The notes below the pieces were generated by a model. It made no database searches. It was not told the origin of the DNA and was given only the letters and a program-made list of their open reading frames with translations. Both the position numbers and the translations under genes were made by a program. From contig CAIKUF010000003.1 in assembly GCA_903830565.1 (NCBI GenBank), positions 1 to 34,916 of the forward strand: a DNA stretch of 34,916 nucleotides. The letters are read 5' to 3'. Position 1 is the first letter of the stretch; the number at the start of each line of letters is the position of its first letter. Positions 15,707 through 24,765 of the stretch are shown here, piece by piece. This DNA is from an uncultured bacterium (GTDB lineage: Bacteria > Pseudomonadota > Gammaproteobacteria > Burkholderiales > Burkholderiaceae_C).

Positions 15707-17155
15707 TCAGTTGGTCTCGGTGTCCGACTCGGCCTTGCGCTCTACCATCGTCTTGGAGACCATGACCGGCTGGCCCTTCAAGCGGTTCAGCGCCTGCGCC
15801 AGCGGGAAGTCTTCTGCACTGCCGAACTCGGGCAGCGGCTTGGGCGGGGTGGCGCTCTTTTTCGCCAACTCTTCCTCGAGCTTCTTGCGCGCTTCCTCGC
15901 GCGCCTTCTCGCGCGCGGCGTCCTTCTGCTCGGCGCCCTGGCCGCTGGCGATGTGCTTGTCCAGGTCGGCCTCGCGCATCAGCAGCGCCGCGTAGCGGTT
16001 GCCCTCGGCGGTCTCGTCGACCATCACGTCGGGAACGATGCCCTTGGCCTGGATCGACTTGCCGCTCGGCGTGTAGTAGCGCGCGGTCGTGATCTTCAGC
16101 GCCGTCTCGGGCGAGAGCTGGCGCACTGTCTGCACCGAGCCCTTGCCGAAGGTCTGCGCGCCCATCACGACGGCGCGCTTGTTGTCTTGCAGCGCGCCGG
16201 CAACGATCTCGCTCGCCGATGCCGAGCCCTCGTTGACGAGCACCACCAGCGGCACCTTCTTCAGCGCTTCGGGCAGGCGCTTGAGCGGGTCGCTGCCGCC
16301 GCGGCGCATGTAGAACTCGGGCGTGGCCTTGAAGACGGCCTTGCTGTCGGCAATCTGGCCGTTGGTCGACACCACGGTGGCGTCGGCGGGCAGGAAGGCG
16401 GTCGAGATCGCGACCGCGCCTTCGAGCAGGCCGCCGGGATCGTTGCGCAGGTCGAGCACGATGCCCTTCAGGTTCGGGTCCTGCTTGTAGAGTTCCTCGA
16501 GCTTGCGCGCGAAGTCCTCCACCGTGCGGTCCTGGAAGATACTGACCCGCACCCAGGCGTAGCCGGGCTCGATGAGCTTGGCGCGAACGCTCTGCTGGCG
16601 GATCTCTTCGCGCACCAGCGTGACCGGGAAGCTACGCGTCTCGGCCTTGCGATAGACGTTCAGCGTGACCTTGGTGTTGGGCTCGCCGCGCATCTTCTTC
16701 ACGGCCTGGTCGAGCGTGAGGCCCTTGACGAAGGTGTCGTCGATCTTGGTGATCAGGTCGCCGCTCTTGAGGCCGGCGCGAAACGCGGGCGAGCCTTCGA
16801 TCGGCGAGACCACCTTCACCAGGCCGTCTTCCATGCCGACCTCGATCCCGAGGCCGACGAACTTGCCGCTCGTGCCTTCGCGGAATTCCTTGAAGCTCTT
16901 CTTGTCGAAATACTGCGAGTGCGGGTCGAGCCCGGCGACCATGCCGGCGATGGCATCGTTGATGAGCTTCTTCTCGTCCACCTGCTCCACATAGTCGGAC
17001 TTGACCATGCCGAACACGGCCGCGAGTTGCTGCAACTCTTCGAGCGGCAACTGGGCCACCGAGCCGCGAGCGATGGCCTGCAACTGGATGGTCGCCAGGG
17101 CGCCGGCGAGCACGCCGAGCGCGATCCAGCCGCTGACCTTCAATTTGGAATCCAT
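15707..17155 (-). CDS. ctpA: CtpA-type S41 carboxy-terminal processing protease
   Basis: The 482-aa product begins with a membrane/signal segment (WIALGVLAGALATIQLQAIA, residues 9-28) and is probably periplasmic and membrane-anchored. A PDZ domain occupies about residues 85-170 (GIEVGMEDGLVKVVSPIEGS, GLKSGDLI). The S41 catalytic Ser is in VLVNEGSASASEIVAGALQD and the Lys in GAQTFGKGSVQT. A Lys/Glu-rich coiled region (residues about 405-445) precedes the C-terminus. CtpA proteases trim or degrade envelope proteins such as peptidoglycan hydrolases. ATG 17155 is preceded by AAGGA. A TATACT -10 element and a terminator bracket it, suggesting a monocistronic unit. Confidence 0.94.
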   Translation of the reverse strand: MDSKLKVSGWIALGVLAGALATIQLQAIARGSVAQLPLEELQQLAAVFGMVKSDYVEQVDEKKLINDAIAGMVAGLDPHSQYFDKKSFKEFREGTSGKFVGLGIEVGMEDGLVKVVSPIEGSPAFRAGLKSGDLITKIDDTFVKGLTLDQAVKKMRGEPNTKVTLNVYRKAETRSFPVTLVREEIRQQSVRAKLIEPGYAWVRVSIFQDRTVEDFARKLEELYKQDPNLKGIVLDLRNDPGGLLEGAVAISTAFLPADATVVSTNGQIADSKAVFKATPEFYMRRGGSDPLKRLPEALKKVPLVVLVNEGSASASEIVAGALQDNKRAVVMGAQTFGKGSVQTVRQLSPETALKITTARYYTPSGKSIQAKGIVPDVMVDETAEGNRYAALLMREADLDKHIASGQGAEQKDAAREKAREEARKKLEEELAKKSATPPKPLPEFGSAEDFPLAQALNRLKGQPVMVSKTMVERKAESDTETN

Positions 17156-17191
17156 GGCGATCAGGGTCCTTAGAGCGTGTGAAGCCGAGCC

Positions 17192-17197
17192 AGTATA
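17192..17197 (-). promoter_or_regulatory. Probable -10 box of ctpA
   Basis: On the minus strand TATACT lies 37 bp before the ctpA ATG. The -35 region 17 bp further upstream is only a weak match, so this is a -10-driven guess. A perfect 13-bp palindrome GCCCGGACCGGGC (17264-17276) lies further upstream, behind nusB. Confidence 0.4.
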
Positions 17198-17291
17198 GGG
17201 AAATCGGCGATCGGGTGTGGAGTCGAATTGCGAGGTAAAAGTTGCACTCCGGCGCGCGGCCCCGCCCGGACCGGGCAAACCGCCTGCGCCG

Positions 17292-17780
17292 TCAACGCCG
17301 CGCCTGCACTTCGAGGGGCCGCAGGTCGGCGGCGGCCTTGTCGAGCACGCCGTTGACGTACTTGTGGCCGTCGGTGCCGCCGAAGGCCTTGGCAAGCTCC
17401 ACCGCTTCGTTGATGGCCACCCGGTAGGGGATGGCGATGCAGTGCCTGAGCTCGTAAACGCCGATCAGCAGCACGCCGTGCTCGATCGGCGAGAGATGGC
17501 TGGTCTTGCGGTCGACGTGGCGCACCAGCACCGCGTCGAGCTCGGCTGCCTCGGCGATGCAGCCGTGGAGCAGGAGGTCGAAGTGCGCCTTGTCGCACTT
17601 GTCGAAGCCGTCCTGTTCGCGCATGTGGGCATCGATCAGGCCGGCCTCGGAGCCCGAGATCAGCCACTCGTACAGCCCCTGCAGCGCGAACTCGCGCGCG
17701 CGCCGGCGCGACGACTTCTGCGGCGGGCGCTTGCGCGGCGGCGCCGCGGCCGCAGGCTTGTGCGCCTCGGCCTCGGTCAC
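17292..17780 (-). CDS. nusB: Transcription antitermination factor NusB
   Basis: NusB (162 aa) binds boxA RNA with S10 (NusE) in rRNA antitermination. After a basic, Pro/Ala-rich N-terminal extension of about 25 residues come [20 protein letters not shown] and later [39 protein letters not shown] and [10 protein letters not shown], which are diagnostic. The start overlaps the ribH stop as ATGA, giving the common ribBA-ribH-nusB order of beta- and gammaproteobacteria. About 136 bp separate it from ctpA. Confidence 0.95.
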   Translation of the reverse strand: MTEAEAHKPAAAAPPRKRPPQKSSRRRAREFALQGLYEWLISGSEAGLIDAHMREQDGFDKCDKAHFDLLLHGCIAEAAELDAVLVRHVDRKTSHLSPIEHGVLLIGVYELRHCIAIPYRVAINEAVELAKAFGGTDGHKYVNGVLDKAAADLRPLEVQARR

Positions 17781-18241
17781 GAGAGGTCTTCCATCAGGTT
17801 CGCCATCTCCACCGCCACGCGGGCGGCGTCGCGGCCCTTCTCGTCGGCACGGGCCCAGGCCTGGGCCTCGTTCTCGACCGTGAGGATGGCGTTGGCGACC
17901 GGGATGCGGTGGTCCAGCGCAACCCGGCTCACGCCGGCGCTGCTCTCGCCCGCTACGAGTTCGAAGTGATAGGTCTCGCCGCGCACGATGCAGCCGATGG
18001 CGACCAGGGCATCGAAGCGCTCGCTGTCGGCCAGCCCCGCCAGCGCGATCGGCACCTCGAGCGCGCCCGGCACGGTGACGTGCGTGATGTGCTCGTCGTC
18101 GACGCCCAGCAGGCGCAATTCGGCGATGCAGCTTTGCACCAGCCGCTGCGTGACCGCCTCGTTGAAGCGCGCCTGCACGATCGCAATGCGCAGGTCCTGC
18201 CCGTCCAGATCGGACGCCTGGCCCTTGTTTGCGCCTTGCAT
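17777..18241 (-). CDS. ribH: 6,7-dimethyl-8-ribityllumazine synthase
   Basis: Lumazine synthase (154 aa) condenses 3,4-dihydroxy-2-butanone 4-phosphate, made by the upstream RibBA, with the aminouracil made by RibD, in riboflavin synthesis. Visible motifs: [50 protein letters not shown], and [20 protein letters not shown] with the catalytic His region. The gene starts 13 bp after ribBA and overlaps nusB by 4 bp. Confidence 0.96.
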   Translation of the reverse strand: MQGANKGQASDLDGQDLRIAIVQARFNEAVTQRLVQSCIAELRLLGVDDEHITHVTVPGALEVPIALAGLADSERFDALVAIGCIVRGETYHFELVAGESSAGVSRVALDHRIPVANAILTVENEAQAWARADEKGRDAARVAVEMANLMEDLS

Positions 18242-18254
18242 GGTCGGGTCCCCT

Positions 18255-19352
18255 TCAGTCGGACGCGGCGACGAAGCCGGTCACTTCCAGGCCGTAGCCG
18301 ACCATGCTGGGCATGCGCCGCGGGCTGCCGAGCAGCTTCATCCGGCGCACCCCGAGTTCGCGCAGGATCTGCGCGCCGATGCCGTAGGTGCGCAGGTCGA
18401 GCTGGGCCAGCGGCGCCGCCGGCCGGCCGCGTTCAGGCGTCAGTTGGGCCAGCAGCGAAGCGGCGCTCTCGCCGCAGTTGAGCAGCACCGCGACCCCGCG
18501 CTCGGCCTGCTGGATCGCCGCCAGCGCGCGTGGCAGAGGCCATGAATGGACGAAGTTCCGGGTGTCGAGCAGGTCCAGCACCGACAGCGGCTCGTGCACG
18601 CGCACCAGCACCTCCTCGCCAGCGGCCCAGCGGCCGCGGCTGAGAGCCAGGTGCACGCCGCCGGTGCGGTCGCGGAACACGCTGCAATCGAACTCGCCCT
18701 GAGCCGTCACGAGAGGGCGGCGCTGGACGCGCTCGATCAGCGTCTCGGTGTGGCTGCGGTGCTCGATCAGCGCGGCGATGGTGCCGATCTTCAGGCCGTG
18801 CTCGCTCGCGAAGAGTTCGAGGTCGGGCAGGCGCGCCATCGTGCCGTCATCCTTCATCACCTCGCAGATCACGGCTGCGGGCATGAGCCCGGCCATTGCC
18901 GCCAGGTCGCAGCCGGCTTCGGTATGGCCGGCGCGCATCAGCACGCCGCCGTCGTGAGCCTGCAGCGGGAAGATGTGGCCCGGCTGCACGAGGTCGCTCG
19001 CGCGGGCGTCGCGGGCCACTGCGGCGCGCACGGTGCGTGCGCGATCCGCGGCCGAGATGCCGGTTGTGACGCCCGTGGCGGCTTCGATGGAGACCGTGAA
19101 CGCCGTGCCGTGCTGGGCGCCGTTGCGCGCCGTCATCGGCGGCAGTTGCAGGCGCTCGCAGCGCTCGCGGGTCAGCGTCAGGCAGATCAGCCCGCGGCCG
19201 AACTTGGCCATGAAGTTGATCGCCTCGGGCGAGACGTGCTCTGCCGCCATCAGCAGATCGCCTTCGTTCTCGCGCTCTTCCTCGTCGACGAGGATCACCA
19301 TGCGGCCGGCGGCGAGTTCGGCAACGAGCTCGGGGATGGGGGATATGGCCAT
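18255..19352 (-). CDS. ribBA: RibBA: active DHBP synthase with degenerate GTP cyclohydrolase II domain
   Basis: The N-terminal half (residues about 1-205) is 3,4-dihydroxy-2-butanone 4-phosphate synthase: [39 protein letters not shown] and [17 protein letters not shown] hold the metal and substrate residues. The C-terminal half aligns with GTP cyclohydrolase II by [27 protein letters not shown] and [10 protein letters not shown], but the zinc motif CxTGDxxxSxRCDC is replaced by [19 protein letters not shown], with no cysteines, and the RxGRG block is missing. It therefore probably makes only DHBP; a separate ribA would be needed elsewhere. ATG 19352 gives [18 protein letters not shown]. No FMN riboswitch motif is visible upstream. 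Confidence 0.92.
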   Translation of the reverse strand: MAISPIPELVAELAAGRMVILVDEEERENEGDLLMAAEHVSPEAINFMAKFGRGLICLTLTRERCERLQLPPMTARNGAQHGTAFTVSIEAATGVTTGISAADRARTVRAAVARDARASDLVQPGHIFPLQAHDGGVLMRAGHTEAGCDLAAMAGLMPAAVICEVMKDDGTMARLPDLELFASEHGLKIGTIAALIEHRSHTETLIERVQRRPLVTAQGEFDCSVFRDRTGGVHLALSRGRWAAGEEVLVRVHEPLSVLDLLDTRNFVHSWPLPRALAAIQQAERGVAVLLNCGESAASLLAQLTPERGRPAAPLAQLDLRTYGIGAQILRELGVRRMKLLGSPRRMPSMVGYGLEVTGFVAASD

Positions 19353-19516
19353 TCGGGGATTGTAGGCGGGCACCTCTGAAGCCATACGCGTCGAAGGCAT
19401 GCGAGTCAGTGCAGTCTGCGTACGCACCTGTCGAGGCGGCACAATGCGCGGGTTCGCCTCGATCTGCCAGCGTGTGGTCGGTCTGGCGCAACCCCTTTTG
19501 GCGCGACCGGAACGCG

Positions 19517-21067
19517 ATGGCACCTCCCACAGCGCAGAACCTCGGCCCTGGCTCGGGCACGATGACCGTGCTCGGCAACCTCTCGGGTGGCCTCCTGACG
19601 TCGGCCTACTTCAGGTACGCGGATCCCTCCGCGCTGACCGGCGGGACACTTGACGCCTCGATCGAAATCGCGTTCTTCGTCGTTGCGTTCGCCCTTCTGG
19701 CCGGGACCGGGCGCTGGATTTCCTTTCGTTGGTTGGCGCCGCTCATCCAGGCCGGCGAGCTGCCGGCGCCGGGCCCGGCAGGCGACGAGGCGCGCCGCCG
19801 CGCGGTGCTTTGGCCGGCCTTCGTGGCCTCGATGACCTTCGGCCTCTGGATCGTGGCGGGCTTCCTGTGGGGCGTGGTCTTGCCGCTTGTCTCCGGCAGG
19901 TTCTCGCTCGGGCAGTCGCTGCGCCAGGTGTTCGGCATCACCTTCGTCGGCGGCACGTTCGTCGCCGCGATCATCTTCTTCGGCAGCGAGCGCCAGATGC
20001 GCCCGCGCCTGCAGCGCCTGTTTCCCAGCGGCGGCTTAGGCGCACTTCGTGTGCCTCGGCTGCGCGTGCGCAATCGCCTGCTCGCGGTGTTCCTGCTGGT
20101 CAGCCTGCTGCCGCTGGCTGTGCTGTCCGTCGCGGCGCTGACGCGCGCCGAGGCCTTGCTGTGGGCGGACGCGCTCGCCGCTGCGGGAATCATCCACAAC
20201 CTGCAGGTCGTCGTCGTCGTGCTCGCTTTCGGTGGCGTGGTGGTCTCGGTGATCCTGGCTACCCTCGTCGCGGCGAGCGTCGCCGAGCCGCTGCGCGAGG
20301 TGCAGGCGGCGATGTCGCAGGTGCGGCAAGGTCATCTCGATATGCACTGCGCGGTGGTTTCGAACGACGAGATCGGCGCCGTCGCCGAGGGTTTCAACGG
20401 CATGGTGCAAGGCCTGCGCGAGCGCGAGCTGATCCGCGAGACCTTCGGCAAGTACGTGAGCCCGGAGGTGCGCGACGAGATCCTCGCCGGCCGGGTGACG
20501 GTCGCCGGTGCGCAGCGCGAGGTGACGATCTTGTTCTCCGACCTGCGCGACTTCACGCCCTGGGTCGAGGCCAGCCTGCCGGCCGAAGTGGTGGCCGACC
20601 TGAACGCCTACTTCACAGAGATGGACGCCGCGATCCGCGCCCACGGCGGCCTCGTGATGCAGTTCATCGGCGACGAGATCGAGGCTGTCTTCGGCGCGCC
20701 GATCGCGAACCCGAATCATGCCGACGCGGCCGTTTCCGCCGCGCGCGAAATGCAGCAGCGGCTCGCGGCTTGGAACGCAACGCGCGCCGCCGCCGGCAAG
20801 CACACGCTGCGTCACGGCATCGGTATCCACACGGGCACCGTGATCGCCGGCAACATCGGCAGCAGCGAGCGGCTCTCGTACGCGCTGGTCGGCGACGCGG
20901 TGAATCTGGCCTCGCGCATCCAGTCGCTGAACAAGGAGCTCGGCACCCACACGCTCGTCAGCGGCGCGACGCACGACCGGCTGACTTCGAGCGCAGGGCT
21001 GCAGCCCCTGGCCGCGGTGCGTGTCAAGGGGCGCAGCGCCGAGGTGTCGGTGTACGCGCTGAGCTGA
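19517..21067 (+). CDS. Membrane class III adenylate/guanylate cyclase with HAMP domain
   Basis: The 516-aa product has about five or six hydrophobic segments in residues 30-270 (for example IEIAFFVVAFALLAG, FVASMTFGLWIVAGFLWGVV, LLAVFLLVSLLPLAVL and VVVVVLAFGGVVVSVILATL), then a HAMP-like linker (EPLREVQAAMSQVRQGHLDM) and a class III cyclase domain. Metal aspartates lie in VTILFSDLRDFT and FIGDEIEAVFGAP; the transition-state Asn/Arg in DAVNLASRI. The position that is Lys in many adenylate cyclases is Gln (VMQFIGD), so ATP versus GTP is not settled. ATG 19517 has a GGA 7 nt upstream; ATG 19562 is an alternative. It is convergent with ribD and divergent from ribBA. Confidence 0.85.
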   Translation: MAPPTAQNLGPGSGTMTVLGNLSGGLLTSAYFRYADPSALTGGTLDASIEIAFFVVAFALLAGTGRWISFRWLAPLIQAGELPAPGPAGDEARRRAVLWPAFVASMTFGLWIVAGFLWGVVLPLVSGRFSLGQSLRQVFGITFVGGTFVAAIIFFGSERQMRPRLQRLFPSGGLGALRVPRLRVRNRLLAVFLLVSLLPLAVLSVAALTRAEALLWADALAAAGIIHNLQVVVVVLAFGGVVVSVILATLVAASVAEPLREVQAAMSQVRQGHLDMHCAVVSNDEIGAVAEGFNGMVQGLRERELIRETFGKYVSPEVRDEILAGRVTVAGAQREVTILFSDLRDFTPWVEASLPAEVVADLNAYFTEMDAAIRAHGGLVMQFIGDEIEAVFGAPIANPNHADAAVSAAREMQQRLAAWNATRAAAGKHTLRHGIGIHTGTVIAGNIGSSERLSYALVGDAVNLASRIQSLNKELGTHTLVSGATHDRLTSSAGLQPLAAVRVKGRSAEVSVYALS

Positions 21068-21109
21068 GGCTGCGGCGCGGCCCGCGCAGCTCGGTTGTTT
21101 CCTGGTCGG

Positions 21110-22243
21110 TCAGAAGGGCAGTTCGCCCTGCGGGCGCAGCAACAGCCTCAGGTCGTCGCCGACGCGATCGACGGCATGAAAGCGCAGCGCGACAGCGTCG
21201 GCCAGCGATGCGAGCGGGCCGAAGGACGCCAGCGCGCGGCCGCTGCCGATGAGCTTGGGCGCGACGTATGCCAGCCATTCGTCGACCAGGCCTTCGCGAA
21301 CGAGCGAGCCGTTGAGCTTGCTGCCGGCTTCGACATGCAGCTCATTGATGCCGCGCCGCGCCAGGTCTTGCAGCATCGCGGGGAGATCGACCTTGCCGAG
21401 CGGGCCCGGAACGAGCGCGACCTCAGCACCGCGCGCCTGCAGCGCGCCGACCCGATCGGCCGCCGGCGCCGCGGCATAGACGAGCACCGCACCCGGCGCG
21501 TCGAGGATGCGCGCGGCCGGCGGCATGTCCAGCCGCGAATCGACGACGACGCGCAGCGGCTGCCGCGCGGTGGCGACGAGGCGCACGTCCAGCCGCGGGT
21601 CGTCGCCCGCCACCGTGCCGACGCCGGTCAGTACCGCACTCGCGCGCCTGCGCCAAGCGTGGCCGTCGGTGCGCGCGGCCTCGCCGGTGATCCACTGGCT
21701 GACGCCGTTTTCGAGCGCCGTGCGCCCGTCGAGCGAGATCGCCGCTTTCATGCGCAGCCACGGCCGGCCGCGAACCATGCGCGAGAAGAAGCCGATGTTG
21801 AGCTCGCGTGCCTCGTCAGCGGCCAGGCCAACGTCGACCGCCATGCCGGCTGCGCGCAGGCGCGCGATGCCCTCGCCGGCGACCAGCGGGTTGGGGTCGG
21901 CCACGGCGACGACGATGCGCGCCAGGCCGGCCGCGATCAGCGCGTCGCAGCACGGCGGCGTGCGGCCGTGGTGCGAGCACGGCTCGAGGCTGACGTAGGC
22001 CGTGCCTCCACGCACGGCCTCGCCGTTGGCCGCCGCGTCGCGCAGCGCCATCACTTCGGCGTGCGCCGAGCCGGCCTCCTGCGTGTGGCCGCGGCCGATC
22101 ACGCGTCCGTCGGCCGATGCGATCACGCAGCCGACGCGCGGGTTGGGGTCCGAGAGGCCCACCGCCTGCACGGCGAGCGCGAGCGCTTCATGCATCAGCG
22201 CGCCGTCGTCGGCGCTGAAGGCTGCGGGCGTGGAGGCAGTCAT
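21110..22243 (-). CDS. ribD: RibD: riboflavin deaminase/reductase
   Basis: RibD (377 aa) carries out steps two and three of riboflavin synthesis. The N-terminal cytidine-deaminase-like domain has SAHAEVMALRDA and LEPCSHHGRTPPCCDALI, which bind catalytic zinc. The C-terminal reductase domain has RPWLRMKAAISLDGRTALEN, VLTGVGTVAGDDPRLDVR and NELHVEAGSKLNGSLV. ATG 22243 is preferred; a GTG at 22291 is possible. In many Burkholderiales ribD lies near ribBA-ribH-nusB; here a plus-strand cyclase sits between them, so the two rib units are transcribed separately. Confidence 0.95.
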   Translation of the reverse strand: MTASTPAAFSADDGALMHEALALAVQAVGLSDPNPRVGCVIASADGRVIGRGHTQEAGSAHAEVMALRDAAANGEAVRGGTAYVSLEPCSHHGRTPPCCDALIAAGLARIVVAVADPNPLVAGEGIARLRAAGMAVDVGLAADEARELNIGFFSRMVRGRPWLRMKAAISLDGRTALENGVSQWITGEAARTDGHAWRRRASAVLTGVGTVAGDDPRLDVRLVATARQPLRVVVDSRLDMPPAARILDAPGAVLVYAAAPAADRVGALQARGAEVALVPGPLGKVDLPAMLQDLARRGINELHVEAGSKLNGSLVREGLVDEWLAYVAPKLIGSGRALASFGPLASLADAVALRFHAVDRVGDDLRLLLRPQGELPF

Positions 22244-22306
22244 GGCGATCGTGGGCGCACCTCGATTGGGGGCGGCGTCATTGTCCGCCACCGCGCGAGA
22301 TGGCGT

Positions 22307-22771
22307 TCAGGGATGCGCCAGCGGCGGGCGCGACAGCGTCAGTGCACCGGAGAGCACCGGGTCGTGGCCGGCGATGAGTGTCGACAGGCGCAAGCTTTGT
22401 CCCGCGCCATGGCGGTCGTTCCAGCGCAGCGTGACCTGCACCGTCTTCAGCGCAGGTTCGGCGTTAGTCGTCACGACTCGCGTCAGCGTGTAGGCGGTCG
22501 TTCCGCCGGCAGGGGTGACGTCGATCTCGGCGTCGGCAATGGCATTCCAGCCCGCGGCGTCGGCGAAGGCGCGCAGGCGCTCGATGTCGATCTGCGCCAG
22601 TCGCATCGCCTCGGTCCGTTCGCGCGCTGCGTCGGCGTTGACGCGCAGATCGTTCTGCAGACGGGCGAGGGCGAGCATGCCGATCGAGAGCACGAGGAAG
22701 GCAATCAGCGCCTCGATCATCGCGAAGCCGCGCATGCGGGCGGGAGCGTGGTGACGGTGTGGGTGCTTCAT
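22307..22771 (-). CDS. pilV: Type IV pilus minor pilin PilV
   Basis: The 154-aa prepilin has a class III signal: basic leader, then G15 followed by FAMIEALIAFLVLSIGMLAL, with Glu at +5 of the mature protein. The rest (RTEAMRLAQIDIERLRAFAD, GTTAYTLTRVV) fits PilV, a minor pilin that primes pilus assembly. ATG 22771 fits the prepilin leader; the upstream residues belong to the pilX frame shadow. It is the last gene of the minor-pilin cluster, 11 bp after pilX and 63 bp from the ribD start. Confidence 0.85.
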   Translation of the reverse strand: MKHPHRHHAPARMRGFAMIEALIAFLVLSIGMLALARLQNDLRVNADAARERTEAMRLAQIDIERLRAFADAAGWNAIADAEIDVTPAGGTTAYTLTRVVTTNAEPALKTVQVTLRWNDRHGAGQSLRLSTLIAGHDPVLSGALTLSRPPLAHP

Positions 22772-22782
22772 GGCGTGGCCCT

Positions 22783-24060
22783 TCAGAAGTCGCGCCAGCT
22801 GCCCGGCACGCGAACGAAGCTGCCGAGTTCGCCGCCCAGCCGCGCCAGCACGGCGGGGTCGTAGGCGATGGTCAACGCGCCGTTGCCGGACACGCCGCCG
22901 AGCGCGATGAGCGCGCCATGCAGTTGCGCGCCGGCGCTGCCGCTGGTGTCCCAATTCGCGGCGAGGCTGACGACCAGGCCGTGGATCACGACGCCGCTGC
23001 CCAGCCGAAGCGGGCCTTCGACGACCAGAATGACGGGGCGGTCCGGCGAGCCGAGGGTGAACGGGCCGTCCAGTTGCAGTTCACCCGCGACCCACAGCAT
23101 CCGGTGCGCCGAATCGGGCCCGATCGCGTCCGCGAGCGAAGCGCCGCACTCGTCCGTGCAGGTGACGCTACGCACGCCCGGCCGCTGCTGCCAGTGCGCG
23201 CGGTCGAGGCCCAAGAAGCGCGTCAACAGGCGCTCGGCGTCGGTCGCGGTCAGTTGAGCGTCGCCCGCGGCCAGCGATGCTGCGCCGGGCCGTTCGCCGA
23301 TCGTTACCAGGCTGGCCGCCGGCATCGCGATGCTGCCGCCGGCTTGCGCGGTGAGGCCGCCGCTGGCGGCGTCGGTGTTGACGAGCGTCAGCGCACCCAC
23401 GGCAGCGAGGTTGCCGCGTGCGGTCAGGGCCGCGACCGGCGGCGTCGCCAGTGCGGGCAGCAGCGCCAGCGTGACCTGGGACGTGGCGCTTGCGCGGCCG
23501 GCAGAGCTCCCTGCAAGCCCGGGCAGGCAGGCGGGGGCGAAGTGGTCGCATCCGGTGACCACGGCTTGCACCATGCCTGCGCGAGTCGCGGCGATGAAGA
23601 GGACGGCAAATGCGGGGTGCGCGCCGGCTTCGGCGGGCTCAGTAAGCGTCGGGTGGCCGGCGCTCGGGCAGCCGCACGTCCAGCCGGCGTCGGCGAGCAC
23701 GCACGCGGCTTGCAAAGGATGTGACGCGCCGGCAGCCGTCCACGTTTTAGGGCTGAAACGCCGGCTGGCCGCGTCGTAGTCGAGCACGCGCTCGCGAAAC
23801 GAGGTGCTGCCCGCGGCGGCGCTGGGCGCGCAGTCGTCGCCGATGGTGCTGCCGCTGGTCAGCATTGCCTGCGCCCACTCGAGGCCGGCCTCGGCGGCCT
23901 CGAAGGCCCGCGTCGCGCGGATCTGGTTGGCCGAGGAGCGCTGCTCGAAGACGAGGTTGCGGTTGGCAATGCCGACCATCAGCGTCATCGCAAACAGCAG
24001 CATCAGCGTCACGCCGAGGGCGGCAACGCCGCGCTGGCCGAGGGGGGGCGAGGGTTTCAT
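22783..24060 (-). CDS. pilX: PilX-type minor pilin, unusually long
   Basis: The 425-aa product begins MKPSPPLGQRGVAALGVTLM and LLFAMTLMVGIANRN, a PilX N-terminal domain with a prepilin-like hydrophobic helix and then ATRAFEAAEAGLEWAQAMLT, typical of PilX/GspK-like proteins. PilX is usually 150-200 aa. Here about 250 extra residues contain six cysteines and alternating Gly-rich, short hydrophobic stretches (GNLAAVGALTLVN, VILVVEGPLRLGSGVVIHGL, LHGALIALGGVSGNGALTI) that suggest a beta-helix. With pilY1 absent from the cluster, the extension might act as a tip or adhesive domain; that is inference. Confidence 0.75.
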   Translation of the reverse strand: MKPSPPLGQRGVAALGVTLMLLFAMTLMVGIANRNLVFEQRSSANQIRATRAFEAAEAGLEWAQAMLTSGSTIGDDCAPSAAAGSTSFRERVLDYDAASRRFSPKTWTAAGASHPLQAACVLADAGWTCGCPSAGHPTLTEPAEAGAHPAFAVLFIAATRAGMVQAVVTGCDHFAPACLPGLAGSSAGRASATSQVTLALLPALATPPVAALTARGNLAAVGALTLVNTDAASGGLTAQAGGSIAMPAASLVTIGERPGAASLAAGDAQLTATDAERLLTRFLGLDRAHWQQRPGVRSVTCTDECGASLADAIGPDSAHRMLWVAGELQLDGPFTLGSPDRPVILVVEGPLRLGSGVVIHGLVVSLAANWDTSGSAGAQLHGALIALGGVSGNGALTIAYDPAVLARLGGELGSFVRVPGSWRDF

Positions 24061-24081
24061 GAGTTTGCTCTACATTCGAAG

Positions 24082-24765
24082 TTAGGTCGGGCAGGCGCCG
24101 ACGACGGCGTCGTTGCGCAGGCGAACCAGCGCCTGCACGCTTCTCGTCGTGCTTTCGTTCGCGTTTGCGTGACCGCTGATGCGCAGCGCGAGGCTGCGCA
24201 CTTGCTGGCGCGGCGGGCAGGTCGTGCTGGCGCTGGGGCAGGGCTGGTCGCACAACGCGCCGAGGTCGATCTCGGCAAGCGCCGGCGTGATCTCCAGGGT
24301 CGTCACGACGAGCAGCGTCGAATCGGTCAACGCCTGCCAGTTGCCGCGGCCTAGCTGCAGCTCGATCGCGTGGTTGCGCAGTCGAAAGCCGAACTGCTCG
24401 TTGCTATCGAGTACGTGGTTCTCGACGGCGTCGCGCGAGTAGCCGAAGCTCGCGGCATCCGATGCCGCAGCCGTGGGCGCCAGCGCCGCGTAAGGGTTGG
24501 TGCGTGTCGGTGGCGCGGGTGACCAGACGCCCGCGGCGGCGTCCCCCCAGTGGCCGGCGCGGCGAAGGTCGCGTGCCACCAGGTCGCTGGCAGTGCGCAG
24601 GTCCTGCATCAGCCGCGCTTCGAGCAGCAGCGCGCGGTGCTCGCGCAGGTGCTGGGTCAGCAGCAGCGTTCCTGCGCTGAGGATGATGAGGCCAAGCGCC
24701 AGGCCGACCAGCAGCCCGACCAGGGACAGCCCGCGCAGGGCCTTGCGGTTCACTGGTTCCAGCAT
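24082..24765 (-). CDS. pilW: PilW-type minor pilin lacking Glu+5
   Basis: The 227-aa prepilin starts MLEPVNRKALRG, and after the presumed cleavage reads LSLVGLLVGLALGLIILSAG. PilW proteins normally have LSLVE at this point; here residue +5 is Gly (codon GGG at 24717-24715, one base from GAG). Glu+5 pairs with the N-terminal amine of the neighbouring pilin during assembly. The rest (QDLRTASDLVARDLRRAGHW, four cysteines including CDQPCP) is normal for PilW. It overlaps the upstream pilE-like gene by 16 bp. Confidence 0.8.
   Translation of the reverse strand: MLEPVNRKALRGLSLVGLLVGLALGLIILSAGTLLLTQHLREHRALLLEARLMQDLRTASDLVARDLRRAGHWGDAAAGVWSPAPPTRTNPYAALAPTAAASDAASFGYSRDAVENHVLDSNEQFGFRLRNHAIELQLGRGNWQALTDSTLLVVTTLEITPALAEIDLGALCDQPCPSASTTCPPRQQVRSLALRISGHANANESTTRSVQALVRLRNDAVVGACPT

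Noticed and set aside
19353-19516. Possible FMN riboswitch before ribBA
   Set aside because: The conserved RFN blocks (AGGGGCGG-type and ACCGGCGGT-type) are not present on either strand.
21095-22864. A 589-codon plus-strand frame
   Set aside because: Antisense to ribD and pilV; the product is Arg/His-rich with no recognisable domain.
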